This document shows positions 23,505-31,821 of a DNA stretch of 42,274 nucleotides, in pieces. The notes under the pieces are model-generated. The model was not told where the DNA came from. It did no database searches and saw nothing but the letters and a program-made list of their open reading frames with translations. Numbering within the stretch: the first letter of the stretch is position 1; the number at the start of each line of letters is the position of its first letter. The position numbers and the translations under genes are program-made. This DNA comes from a virus: the IMG/VR virus record IMGVR_UViG_3300042922_000826, positions 1-42,274 of that record; one strand, written 5' to 3'.

Positions 23505-24536
23505 CTACGCTCCGCCTGCCATCAAGCCGTCGAATAATCCCGGCCGCAGGCGCAGGCAGTGCGGGCTGAACCAGATACGCTCGCGCTTGCGGTTGTCCTT
23601 GCGCCCCGTGTTTCCGAAGCTGGCGTAGCCGCCCACGGATTCCCACGCGTAAACGTCCCAGCCCAGGTCCTCGAGCTCGTTGTGCTCGCCGTCGTAACCG
23701 CATAGGGCGATGCGGAACATCGGGTCGTTGCCGTGGGCGATCGCCCAGGCTCGCACGGCATGCGCCACGTCGCCGTCCTCAACGTTGTACGTGGTCATGT
23801 TCCGGCCGGTCTCCCTCGAGTAAGGCGGGTCGAGAAGTACTCCCGTCCGCCCGACCTGCGTCGTGCCGCACGGCTTGAGTACTCGGGTCCAATCGCCACA
23901 GCAAACGCGCACTCGACGAAGGCGATCGCACAGGTCGAGCATGTACAGTTCAAGGTCAGACAGCCCATGACGATGCACGCCGCGACCGCCGCGGCACAGC
24001 TGGGGGCGCTTGCTGTGCACGCCCATGGGGTGGGCGTTGGGCACCTGGTTGTAGACGGCTCGCCGATGAACGCCCTTGCCCGGCGCCAGGTCCGGCAGCT
24101 TGCGCTGCTTGGCGCGCTGGTCCGTGCACCACTCGCCACCGATCCACATCGAGAGCCCCCACACCCACCAGCCGGCGATCCGGGCGTCGTAGTACTCGGG
24201 GTCTTCGCGGCAGAGGTCGACCAGCGGGCGCCCCTTCTCCACGAGCCAGAGGTGCCGAGCCTTAAGGTCCACCTCGTTCACAGGCCAGTCAGCGTAGTGG
24301 GCCACGGCTTCCGGGTCGGCCTGGACGGCGCGCCAGAAGTTCGCCAGGTAGGCGTCAAGGTCGTTCACCGTCTCGATGCGCGGCGCCGTCGGCCGGCCGA
24401 GCAGCACAGCGAGCGATCCGGCGAAGGGCTCGACGTAGTTCGGCACGTCGCCGAAGCGCTCCCAGACTACATCGGCCACCCGGCTCTTCCCCCCGAACCA
24501 GGGGAACGGAGCTTTCAGCGTCGCCGGGCTGCTCAT
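23505..24536 (-). CDS. D12-class DNA adenine N6-methyltransferase
   Basis: 343 aa from the ATG at 24536, overlapping the upstream stop (ATGA). The N-terminal motif FPWFGGKSRVADVVW is the SAM-binding FxGxK motif of the D12 class (Dam, DpnM, T4 Dam); the next expected motif, PNYVEPFAGSLAVLLGR, is present, and the catalytic DPPY is in VLLDPPYSRETG. The target base is adenine; the target sequence cannot be read from the protein. GATC is typical for the class, and this genome is very rich in GCGATCGC, which contains GATC. It likely protects phage DNA or marks it for regulation. Confidence 0.92.
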   Translation of the reverse strand: MSSPATLKAPFPWFGGKSRVADVVWERFGDVPNYVEPFAGSLAVLLGRPTAPRIETVNDLDAYLANFWRAVQADPEAVAHYADWPVNEVDLKARHLWLVEKGRPLVDLCREDPEYYDARIAGWWVWGLSMWIGGEWCTDQRAKQRKLPDLAPGKGVHRRAVYNQVPNAHPMGVHSKRPQLCRGGRGVHRHGLSDLELYMLDLCDRLRRVRVCCGDWTRVLKPCGTTQVGRTGVLLDPPYSRETGRNMTTYNVEDGDVAHAVRAWAIAHGNDPMFRIALCGYDGEHNELEDLGWDVYAWESVGGYASFGNTGRKDNRKRERIWFSPHCLRLRPGLFDGLMAGGA

Positions 24537-24850
24537 GCGCGCTCCCCCGACGTGTGCTCCTTGCGCCGCTTGGCGTACCACTCGATGTCGTAGCACTTCT
24601 TGCACATGCCCCGGGCGTAGAGGGGCCGGCCGAGGGGACAGGGGCAGGTCCCGACCTGGCTGCCGCTAGGGCTGATAGGCCGGGCAGGCACCGCGCCGGG
24701 CACCAGCGAGTAACGCTTGCCGGTGAGCACGGCGCGGGTATGGTGGTCGCTCAGCCCGTAACGGGCGGCGATCGAGGTGGGGTTCTCGCCGGCACGCCGG
24801 GCGGTACGCATCTCGATCACCTGGGCGACGGATAGTTTCGCTTGGGACAT
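24533..24850 (-). CDS. HTH and zinc-finger protein
   Basis: 105 aa from the ATG at 24850 (GAGG six bases upstream). The N-terminal part SVAQVIEMRTARRAGENPTS-IAARYGLSDHHTRAVLTG is a helix-turn-helix of the type found next to phage HNH proteins. The C-terminal Cys residues (CPCPLGRPLYARGMCKKC) may bind zinc. It overlaps the methylase start and may be its partner or regulator. Confidence 0.7.
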   Translation of the reverse strand: MSQAKLSVAQVIEMRTARRAGENPTSIAARYGLSDHHTRAVLTGKRYSLVPGAVPARPISPSGSQVGTCPCPLGRPLYARGMCKKCYDIEWYAKRRKEHTSGERA

Positions 24851-24972
24851 TTGGGGCCTCACTTTCGAGATAACAGCAATTATCAGGCGTCCCGCAATCC
24901 GGCTCAGGGAGCCGACGACGGGCGCATCTATTAGGTTTCCAGGTTTGTTTATCCGGCGACGGATCGCGCGCC

Positions 24973-25008
24973 CCCGAATCGCCCTGGTTTTCTTCCAGAT
25001 AATTCGGG
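24973..25008. repeat. Imperfect hairpin in 163-bp intergenic gap
   Basis: Arms CCCGAAT and ATTCGGG with an inner CCTGG/CCAG pair around a TTTTCTT loop, downstream of the gene ending at 25014 and before the HTH gene. It may be a weak terminator or a protein-binding hairpin. Confidence 0.5.
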
Positions 25009-25013
25009 GCGGG

Positions 25014-25148
25014 TCACTTCGCCGTGTACGATTTGGCGAACTTGGTGTCGAGCACGCCGGCCGGCGTCTGGGCCCGCTCGACGTGGGCCTGGCAGTAGTC
25101 GCCCTCGCCCCGGAACTTCCGGAAGCAGAACCGGCAGCTCGAGGTCAC
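25014..25148 (-). CDS. Small Cys-rich zinc-finger-like protein
   Basis: 44 aa from a GTG that overlaps the upstream stop (GTGA). It carries SCRFCFRKF (C-x2-C) and later YCQAHVERA, a possible C-C-C-H zinc site. The same frame is open upstream through 25826, so it could be the tail of a longer ORF; the GTG start coupled to the 85-aa gene seems more likely. Confidence 0.5.
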   Translation of the reverse strand: MTSSCRFCFRKFRGEGDYCQAHVERAQTPAGVLDTKFAKSYTAK

Positions 25149-25826
25149 GCGCGCCGGGCGATCGCCGGGGCCATGGTCATCAGCTCTCCGATGCGGTGCA
25201 TCACCAGCAATTTTTCGCGCCGGTACTCTTGCATCATCCGAAGGTCTTGGTAACGCCACGGCAGGTAGTCCAGGTCGGGGTAGCGGCGGAGGACCGACCG
25301 GCACAGCCCGCCGTTGTCGTTGCAGACCTGCGCCGTCACCGTCCGCACGCCCTTGCGCGCCAACGGGCCGTGGCACACGACGCACATACACTCGATCACC
25401 ATCGAAACTGACCTCCCGCCCATTTGCCCTGGGCGCATATCCTGGCTTGGGCCCGCGTTTGCCGACCTCCGCACCTTCCCGGCGGCGCTTCTCGGCCATT
25501 CCCTCGCGCGCCTGGCGCCGATGCTCCTCGAGGGCCGCCGGGTCGGCCTTCACCTTGACGTGGTACTCGCCCCGCCGGCGATCGCGGGCGTAGGCCTGCC
25601 GGTGGCACGTCGGGCACCGGTCGGGTCGCTTCGGGTGCGGCTGCATCGCCTTCCCGCAATCCATGCAGGTCGTCTGGGGCTCGGCGGCGATCGCCGCGCT
25701 TCCCTCGCGGCCGGCCTGGAGGATGGCCTCCCAGACGTAGGGCACCGACTCGGTCGGGATGCGCGCTTGCTCCAGGAGCACGCCGAGGATGCGCAGCGCG
25801 CCGCTCGACGAGAACCGTTCCGCCAT
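25014..25826 (-). CDS. Zinc-ribbon protein; frame runs on after a probable frameshift
   Basis: The ATG at 25826 opens a 270-aa frame. Residues 1-135 look real: C54-x2-C57...C71-x2-C74 (TCMDCGKA, RCPTCHRQA) make a zinc ribbon, followed by a basic region and KRGPKPGYAP. After that the read frame is Pro/Arg/Gly-rich and overlaps a better 85-aa gene. A -1 shift near 25435 gives APQGKWAGGQFRW and a stop at 25396, overlapping the next start. So the gene is probably about 143 aa with a one-base loss, and the downstream part is an open but non-coding frame. Confidence 0.5.
   Translation of the reverse strand: MAERFSSSGALRILGVLLEQARIPTESVPYVWEAILQAGREGSAAIAAEPQTTCMDCGKAMQPHPKRPDRCPTCHRQAYARDRRRGEYHVKVKADPAALEEHRRQAREGMAEKRRREGAEVGKRGPKPGYAPRANGREVSFDGDRVYVRRVPRPVGAQGRADGDGAGLQRQRRAVPVGPPPLPRPGLPAVALPRPSDDARVPARKIAGDAPHRRADDHGPGDRPARVTSSCRFCFRKFRGEGDYCQAHVERAQTPAGVLDTKFAKSYTAK
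25145..25402 (-). CDS. Small Cys-rich protein
   Basis: 85 aa from the ATG at 25402. It begins MVIECMCVVCHGPLARKG, with CMCVVC and, later, CNDNGGLC, a zinc-finger pattern. It has high GC at third positions in its own frame, so it is the real coding frame here rather than the long overlapping frame. GGGAGGT lies upstream of the ATG. Confidence 0.65.
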   Translation of the reverse strand: MVIECMCVVCHGPLARKGVRTVTAQVCNDNGGLCRSVLRRYPDLDYLPWRYQDLRMMQEYRREKLLVMHRIGELMTMAPAIARRA

Positions 25827-25828
25827 GC

Positions 25829-26416
25829 TCAACCTCCCTTCTGCGCACGCCAGTACGCGGACCAATAGGGCGACGGCCGCACCGGGTTCGGCGTCGGAGC
25901 TGGGCGCTGATACCGCGCCGTCTGCTCGGCCACCCAAGCCGGCGTCACCGTCTCGGGCTCGTTCATCGCCCAGCCGGCGAGCCGCTCGTATTCCCGCCGG
26001 AGCGACTCGGGGTGCTGCGTCTCGGTCTTCTCTTGACCGTTGACCTTGGTCACCACCTTCACCCCGCCGTGCTTCCACGCCGCGGCGATCGCCTCCAGCA
26101 CCGGCGCGATCGCCGGCGGGAAGGCCTTCCGGCAGTCTTTCCAATGCTCTGCCGGGTTGGAAACCCGCTTGGTGTCTCGGTGCCACGGCGCGGAGTCGGC
26201 GGGTAAACTTTTGTCACCCGCACCCGGCCGGCTGCCGCCCAGGCTTAGCGCTTCAAGAGCCGCGATGAACGCCTCCCGGTTCGCCGCCACCAGAGCCCGC
26301 TTTTCGTCTGTGTACGCCCCCGGGTCCGCCTTGAACTTGAGCTTCCCGTCGGCGGCGAGGTAGAGCACCACCCCGCCGCGCGCCAGGTCGTTCAGCATCT
26401 CGAGGGCGGTGCTCAT
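25829..26416 (-). CDS. TubC_N-like protein partnered with the primase
   Basis: 195 aa. The first 60 residues have the TubC N-terminal docking-domain pattern: MLNDLARGGVVLYLAADGKLKFKADPGAYTDEKRALVAANREAFIAAL. In phages this domain is often fused or adjacent to replication primases, where it probably mediates protein contact. The C-terminal part (LRREYERLAGWAMNEPETV) is helical. ATGA overlap with the prim-pol gene argues for coordinated expression. Confidence 0.7.
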   Translation of the reverse strand: MSTALEMLNDLARGGVVLYLAADGKLKFKADPGAYTDEKRALVAANREAFIAALEALSLGGSRPGAGDKSLPADSAPWHRDTKRVSNPAEHWKDCRKAFPPAIAPVLEAIAAAWKHGGVKVVTKVNGQEKTETQHPESLRREYERLAGWAMNEPETVTPAWVAEQTARYQRPAPTPNPVRPSPYWSAYWRAQKGG

Positions 26417-29109
26417 GCGTCACCTTCCTCGAACAGTTTCAGGAAATGGGGGTTTGGGGTGTTTTGGGGGTTGGTTTCGCCTTGCTCATGTAATTTAGCG
26501 TTCTCTTTCTGCGATTTCTCCTGCGTCGAAGAAGAAGAACCCCCATAACCCCCAAAACCCCCATCGACTTTCACGACCTTCCAGTAGACCGACTTGTGAA
26601 GCACCCCCTCCTTTACCAGCCGGAATCCGCCCTCGATGCGCTTTTCGTACTTGGCGAGCCAGCGTCCAAGGCGTTTGGGGCTGATCTCGCTACCGGCCCC
26701 GGCGACCTCCATCAACGCCGCCTGCAGCTCTGCGTTCTCGCTAAGCCGTGAGAGCCCGATGATCTCCTGAGCCGTGCACCTGCCAGACCCGACCGCGGCA
26801 TGCCAACCGGCCAGCACCGCTACCAGGCCCGACCTCACCGTGTCCGATGCCTCGAGGTCCGCCCGACAGAGGCACGGGTCAGCCATGCCGACCCACACCA
26901 GCGCCGATCGCACCAGGGCGCTCCACGCTTCAAAGCGACCGTAGGGGGCGATGTCCTGTTTTGGTCGCCCCGCCACTTCGTAGGCCCGGAGGATCGTCAG
27001 CGCCGCCGGCACGAGCTCGCCCCGCTGCTCGGGAATCAGACTGTGCAGGTTGACGTCGAAGTCCCGTTCCTCCGGCCGCTCGATCTGGGGGTCCAGGTCG
27101 CAGCGCATCACGCGGGTGGTGAGGTCGCCGATGAACGTCAGGTTGTTGCCGGTGGCCAACCAGGTCACCGAGGTCGGGGCGCTGGCGGTTTTGGTCGCGC
27201 CGAGCACGCGCGCCGTCCAAGTCTCCTGGGTCAGCACCGTGCACATCGCATCCGAGGCCCAGGCCGCCGAGATGTTGTCGACGCAAACCACCGGGTCGCC
27301 TTCCATCAGCACGGCCAGCAGCCGCTTGCCTTCCTCTTCCGGGTTCGCTGCCGGCGTCATCACCGAGGCCCGCCGCCCGGTGGCGAACAGGCTCACGACG
27401 TCGGCCAGCAGGCTCTTGCCGCTGCCCATCTTCGGCGCATTGAACGCGAAGAGCGGGCTCGTCGGGATGCTCCGGCGCACCAGCCCGGTCAGAATTGCCG
27501 CCACGGCGATCGCCTCGTCGTGCCGCTCCTCGAAGGGGAAGCCCTTGAGCAGCGACGTGATGCGCTCGAGCGCCTTGACCGCGTCTTCCCGTGTTGGGTT
27601 CTCGGGCACGGGCACGAACTGCGTGCGGCCCGGGTTGAAGAGCAGGCCCGTCTCCGGGTCGTAACCCGGATCTTCGAGCACCGTCCCGTCCGGCCGCAGC
27701 GTCGGCGCCTCGATGATGCCGAGCAGCGGGGGCACGTTCCACTGGCCGTCGCGGGCCATGTAGGTGCGCGCCACCACCACCGGGCAGTCGATGACCTTGA
27801 GCCGGTCCATTCGGCCGTCGTAGCGCTTGAAGATCGCCGCCTTGGTGAAGGCCTCGACCAACCAGGGCTCTTCGACCTCGCGCACCAGCATGGTCCCGTC
27901 GCCGCGCTTGATGCCGCGCAGGGTCATCTGGGCCTGGCGGATGGGACGCACCAGGCGCCCGCCCCGCTGGTAGACCTGGATGCCCGAGTGCATCAGCGCG
28001 ACCTCGGCCTCGGTGACGATTCGGTCCAGCTCGCCAGCCTGCACCTCGATGATGGGCCGGGGGCCCTCGCCGCTGGTGCCCGTGCCGTCCGAGTCGTACC
28101 CGTCGCCGTCGCCGCCCTGGTCGTCCTCCTCGTCGGCCAGCTCTTCGGCGCGCGCCTCGTAGTCGGCCAGCAGATCCTCGTTGAAGTCCTCCGCCGGGGG
28201 CGCGGGCTTGCGCTGCTTCGGCGGCGCCGGCACCTCGCGGTCAGGCGGGGGCGGGGGGTCGAGAGGCTCGTTGACGCCCTTGCGCCACCCCGAGTTGAAC
28301 GTGGCCGCGGCGCTGCGCAGCCCGTCGTCGTCGATGAGCCCGCAGCGGTCGGCCGCGGCCATCAGCGCGTCATAGGCCTCGCTCTCGCTGATACCGCACG
28401 ACGCCGCGAACCGGGCCGTGCGGTAGGCCGCCCAGTTCAGCTTGCCGTTGCGGCCGCCGCTCGTCGTCTCGGCCAGCTCCTTGGCCTGGGACTCCAGCAC
28501 GCCCAGCCCGTACTTGCGTGCGCGCTGGTCACCGATGTCGGTCACCGTCGCCGCGGGCTTCGCCGGCTTGTACTCTTCCCGCTTCGTCAGCAGCTCGAGC
28601 AGCCAGGCCGGCGCGGGGGCGATCTCGGTCCACTCCGGGTCGCTGGCCCACTCGTAAGCGCAGCCGGTGTCGGGGTGGATGCTAGGCGGGGCGACGATCT
28701 GGCCGCCGTTCCCGCGGATGTCGAGCTTGGCGCCCAGGTTCTTGGCGCTGTTGCCGAGATCCGTGCCCTCGGGGAATTGAAACAGGATGTGGCGCCCGCC
28801 GCCGCCCGTCCGCCCCTCGAGCGTGGCCGGCAGTGCCCCGTGCTCGGCGATGAGCTTGGAGAGGGATTGCTCCCCCTCCGGCCCGTCGACGTCCAGGACG
28901 AAGAACCCGCTGCGCTCGCCAGTGGCGATGCCGATGTTGGTCTCCCCGAACTGGTGCATCCAGGCGAGGATCTGACGCTCATCGGTGGTCGCGTGGTTGG
29001 GCCAGTCCTTGATGCGCGGGCGCTTGCCCTGCAGAGGGACGACGGCCCAGCCGTGGCGGCCGTATCGGATGGCGGCCGCGGCCATAGGGTGAAGTGGCTC
29101 AGTCGCCAT
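26413..29109 (-). CDS. Prim-pol primase/helicase replication protein
   Basis: 898 aa. The N-terminal 200 residues are an AEP-type prim-pol domain: FVLDVDGPEG (metal-binding DxD, residues 73 and 75), GRTGGGGRHILF (His 107) and LDIRGNGGQIVAPPSIHPDTG. From about residue 500 there is a helicase ATPase domain, with Walker A NAPKMGSGKSLLADV near 556 and Walker B-like PVVCVDNISAAW. The central linker is acidic. It probably primes and unwinds phage DNA. No separate polymerase gene is seen, so the host replicase is likely used. The C-terminus has Gly-rich and Asn/Pro-rich tracts encoded by G-rich repeats. Confidence 0.9.
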   Translation of the reverse strand: MATEPLHPMAAAAIRYGRHGWAVVPLQGKRPRIKDWPNHATTDERQILAWMHQFGETNIGIATGERSGFFVLDVDGPEGEQSLSKLIAEHGALPATLEGRTGGGGRHILFQFPEGTDLGNSAKNLGAKLDIRGNGGQIVAPPSIHPDTGCAYEWASDPEWTEIAPAPAWLLELLTKREEYKPAKPAATVTDIGDQRARKYGLGVLESQAKELAETTSGGRNGKLNWAAYRTARFAASCGISESEAYDALMAAADRCGLIDDDGLRSAAATFNSGWRKGVNEPLDPPPPPDREVPAPPKQRKPAPPAEDFNEDLLADYEARAEELADEEDDQGGDGDGYDSDGTGTSGEGPRPIIEVQAGELDRIVTEAEVALMHSGIQVYQRGGRLVRPIRQAQMTLRGIKRGDGTMLVREVEEPWLVEAFTKAAIFKRYDGRMDRLKVIDCPVVVARTYMARDGQWNVPPLLGIIEAPTLRPDGTVLEDPGYDPETGLLFNPGRTQFVPVPENPTREDAVKALERITSLLKGFPFEERHDEAIAVAAILTGLVRRSIPTSPLFAFNAPKMGSGKSLLADVVSLFATGRRASVMTPAANPEEEGKRLLAVLMEGDPVVCVDNISAAWASDAMCTVLTQETWTARVLGATKTASAPTSVTWLATGNNLTFIGDLTTRVMRCDLDPQIERPEERDFDVNLHSLIPEQRGELVPAALTILRAYEVAGRPKQDIAPYGRFEAWSALVRSALVWVGMADPCLCRADLEASDTVRSGLVAVLAGWHAAVGSGRCTAQEIIGLSRLSENAELQAALMEVAGAGSEISPKRLGRWLAKYEKRIEGGFRLVKEGVLHKSVYWKVVKVDGGFGGYGGSSSSTQEKSQKENAKLHEQGETNPQNTPNPHFLKLFEEGDA

Positions 29110-29118
29110 GGGGTCCTC

Positions 29119-30381
29119 CTACCAGTCGAAGTCGGTGTCATCGGCGCTCGGCGGGCTTCCGGCGCCGACGCCGGTCAGTTGCGGTTCAGGGTCGAGGGCG
29201 GGCGCTTCCGGCTCGAGCTCCGGCGTGGGGGCCGGGGCCAGCTGGCGCAGCGCGTCGCGGTGGTGCGTGCCGGTCGAGCCGTCGAGGAAAAGAATGCGCG
29301 CCATGGTGCCGCCGGGCGGGATGTGGTCGATGTGGCCAACCGCCACCGTGCCGTCGGCGACGTGCACCAGGACGGCGACCTTCTCGCCCACCTCGAAGTC
29401 GGCGGGGGGAAGCGGGTTGAACTCAGCCAGGGCCCGGCTCATCGCCTGCACCTCAGCCGGCGCCGCCGGGTTGGGGAAGGCCGTCGTGTGAGGCGGAATC
29501 GGGTCGAGCTTCTCGTCGAGCGGCACGCCGTTGACGGTCATAGCCACCTTCGGCTCGGGTTCTACTGCTTCGGCCGCCGGGGCGCCGCCTTCCAAGAGCC
29601 CCGCATCGCGCTGGCGCTTGTACTCCTGCGGGTTCACGTTCTCGACGGTGCCCAGCGCTTCCTGCTCAGTCTTCCAGGCGGTGTACTCCTCACGGGTCAC
29701 GCCCGCCGGCCATCCGATGGACGCGACCGGCGAAGTGTTTTCCTCGGCCGCCGGCTCGTCGGCCTTCTTCTTGCGGGTGCGCTTGGCGGGCTTCTCCGCC
29801 GGCGGGTCGCCCGGCTCGTCGCCGCTGCGGTGCACCAGCTGCTCCGCGCTCGCCCAGGTCTGGCCGCTGCTGCTCTTCGGCGGCATCTCGTAGTACTCGA
29901 CCAGGAAACGGCCGGTCTCTGGGTCGTCGCCCCGGATGACGCCGGGGGCCTTCGTCTCGCCGTCGGGCCAGGTGCATGTGACCAGGTCGCCGGCCTTGAA
30001 CTCGCCCGCTTGGGCGCTCCCGTTCAGCAGCTGCGCGCCCAAGCGGCGGACGTCACCCTCGAGCATGGCGATGCGCTGGCCCCGTCGAGCGAGCTCGGCG
30101 GATACGGCGGCCGGCAGCGTGTCGTCCGGAACCGCGCTGATGAGGGCCGCGACCGCCAGCAACGTGGCGTCGCGCTGGTCAACGGATTTCTCCAACTCCC
30201 GGATCTGGAAACCAGCAGCCTTCACCTCGGCCAGCAACTCGTTGACCTGGTCCTGCAGCTCGGCGGCGACCCGCTGCTCGACGCTCGGGGCAATGGGCGG
30301 CTGCCCCGCCCCGTCATAGCCCAGGGCCGCGAAGATGGCGGCCCGCGTGGGGCCGTTCACGATGATGTTCGTCTCAGGCAT
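29119..30381 (-). CDS. Coiled-coil protein with acidic C-terminal tip
   Basis: 420 aa. A coiled-coil (about residues 35-70, ELQDQVNELLAEVKAAGFQIRELEKSV) is followed by two small beta domains that each look KOW/Tudor-like (EFKAGDLVTCTWPDGETKAPGVI and FEVGEKVAVLVHVADGTVAVGHI). A Lys-rich linker, AKRTRKKKADE, and many Pro/Glu stretches join them. The chain ends DDTDFDW, which recalls the acidic-hydrophobic tips of SSB-type proteins. It lies between the recombination-like and primase genes, so a replication scaffold role is possible, but the family is not recognised. Confidence 0.6.
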   Translation of the reverse strand: MPETNIIVNGPTRAAIFAALGYDGAGQPPIAPSVEQRVAAELQDQVNELLAEVKAAGFQIRELEKSVDQRDATLLAVAALISAVPDDTLPAAVSAELARRGQRIAMLEGDVRRLGAQLLNGSAQAGEFKAGDLVTCTWPDGETKAPGVIRGDDPETGRFLVEYYEMPPKSSSGQTWASAEQLVHRSGDEPGDPPAEKPAKRTRKKKADEPAAEENTSPVASIGWPAGVTREEYTAWKTEQEALGTVENVNPQEYKRQRDAGLLEGGAPAAEAVEPEPKVAMTVNGVPLDEKLDPIPPHTTAFPNPAAPAEVQAMSRALAEFNPLPPADFEVGEKVAVLVHVADGTVAVGHIDHIPPGGTMARILFLDGSTGTHHRDALRQLAPAPTPELEPEAPALDPEPQLTGVGAGSPPSADDTDFDW

Positions 30382-31771
30382 CGCCTTCTTCCTCCGTCGT
30401 CGCTGCGGGCTGCAGGCCCTTCAAGTGGGTGATGAATTCGGTGATCTCGGCCTGGGTCAGCTCGAGACGGCTGAACTTGCCGAAGCGCTTATCGAGGAAC
30501 GCTTTGCCCTCGGTCGGGCCCCACCCGATGCGCTTCATCTCTTTGGTGACCTGGTCGATCTGGGCCTTCGTGGCGAGCTTGTCCGCGTCCGGGTCCGCCG
30601 GCGGGGCTGGCGGGTCCTCGCCCGCCTCGTCTTCCACCAGCTCGGCGGTCGTGTCGATGACCTCGCCGGTCTCTCGGTCCGCCCCAGTCGCCGCGGCCTC
30701 GGCGTCGATCTTGGCCTGGGCGAAGTCGAGCAGCGCGCGCCGGTCGTCCTCCGTCGAGTTCTCCAAGAAGATCTTGAGCGACGAAGTGGCCTTGTTGGTG
30801 AACTCGAGCAGCAGCTCGGCGCGGCCCTCGTCGGTGCCCCAGTGGGTCTTGCCGGTGATTCCGAAGAAGCCCTTGCGGCACTCGGCCGCGTCCAGGGGCA
30901 CCGTCAGCAGCTCGGCGTCGAACTCGGCAATCACCTCGTCGAGCGTCGGCGCCGGCGGCAGGGCCGCGATCGCCGTCGAGGGGAGCAGCGCGGCCGAGTC
31001 CATCGCGATCGCCCGGAAGGCGCCTGCGTCCATGACCACGCCACCCGGCGGCTTCACCGTGAACGAGAAGAGCGGCACTGCGCGCTTGGTGCCGGTGGGG
31101 TCGGCCACCTTGGGGTAAATGAGCCGGACCTCGAGGGGGAAGCCGGCCACCGGGCCGCCGGTGCGCGCCGACAGCTGACGGATGCAAGCCAGGAAGTTGT
31201 TGGCCGTCTTCGGGCTGGTGCTGCGCACGCGGTAGGCACCGAGGCCATCGGGCCAGTAAACCTCAGGGCGGGGCGTCCCGGTGGAAAGGTCCCAGCGGGC
31301 GAGGAAGAAGGCGATCTCATACGTCACCTTGGTCGCCTTGTCCTCGACGATCCGCTTGAACTCCGGCGAGCCTGCAGGGTAGAACTGGCGCGAGCCATCC
31401 GCTGCGATCGTGGTGATGCCGTTGGCGTCGCCGTGGGCTTCCAGCCGGCTCTTGCCTTCCTTGCGGTAGTGCTGGAAGAAGCAGTCGCCGAGGCGATCGG
31501 ACGGAAGGGTGATCGTCAGAACCTTCCCGCCACCCTCGGCCAGCGCGGCCGCCAGGCCCGGGGCACGATCGGAGGGGTCCGAAATGTGAATGGTCCCGTC
31601 ACGGCTCACTTCGGGGTTGCCGGCGGCGTTCTTGAAGCCGGCGCTGACGCAGGCGATGAAGTCGGGGCGCGCCTCGGGCGCGTCTTCGTACTTGGTGAGC
31701 AGCTCGAACCCGTCGAAGGGGTCGATGGGCACGGCAAGATGGCCGGCCCCGTTGGTCGTGGTCAGGTTCAT
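30374..31771 (-). CDS. Unknown 465-aa early protein; possible recombination factor
   Basis: It has a globular N-terminal 300 residues with a compact segment TYEIAFFLARWDLSTGTPRP and YWPDGLGAYRVRSTSPKTANNF, then an acidic linker, then a C-terminal Lys/Arg-rich helical region (KLATKAQIDQVTKEMKRIGWG...KGLQ) that resembles the C-termini of some phage recombination proteins. Since the phage uses a serine integrase, a recombination directionality factor is needed somewhere; this early gene is one candidate, but I cannot verify it. GAGAGG lies just before the ATG. Confidence 0.5.
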   Translation of the reverse strand: MNLTTTNGAGHLAVPIDPFDGFELLTKYEDAPEARPDFIACVSAGFKNAAGNPEVSRDGTIHISDPSDRAPGLAAALAEGGGKVLTITLPSDRLGDCFFQHYRKEGKSRLEAHGDANGITTIAADGSRQFYPAGSPEFKRIVEDKATKVTYEIAFFLARWDLSTGTPRPEVYWPDGLGAYRVRSTSPKTANNFLACIRQLSARTGGPVAGFPLEVRLIYPKVADPTGTKRAVPLFSFTVKPPGGVVMDAGAFRAIAMDSAALLPSTAIAALPPAPTLDEVIAEFDAELLTVPLDAAECRKGFFGITGKTHWGTDEGRAELLLEFTNKATSSLKIFLENSTEDDRRALLDFAQAKIDAEAAATGADRETGEVIDTTAELVEDEAGEDPPAPPADPDADKLATKAQIDQVTKEMKRIGWGPTEGKAFLDKRFGKFSRLELTQAEITEFITHLKGLQPAATTEEEGDA

Positions 31772-31782
31772 AGGGTCCTCTC

Positions 31783-31811
31783 TTGTAGGGGGCGCCTCGG
31801 TGCGCTACAAT
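31783..31811 (+). promoter_or_regulatory. Candidate plus-strand promoter centred in a dyad
   Basis: -35 TTGTAG (31783-31788), 17-bp spacer, -10 TACAAT (31806-31811). The -10 lies in the loop of a perfect 10-bp-arm inverted repeat (31795-31821), which may be an operator. Confidence 0.5.
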
Positions 31812-31821
31812 CGCACCGAGG
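31795..31821. repeat. 10-bp-arm inverted repeat around the -10
   Basis: Arms CCTCGGTGCG and CGCACCGAGG with loop CTACAAT, in the gap between the genes ending at 31771 and 31840. On the minus strand it would form a hairpin in the leader of the 465-aa gene. Confidence 0.8.

Noticed and set aside
25829-26186. Upstream extension of the frame ending at 25014
   Set aside because: It overlaps the TubC_N-like gene in another frame and has shadow composition; the ATG at 25826 is preferred.
26800-30432. Open plus-strand frame of 1210 codons
   Set aside because: Antisense to the prim-pol and coiled-coil genes, with shadow-type composition.
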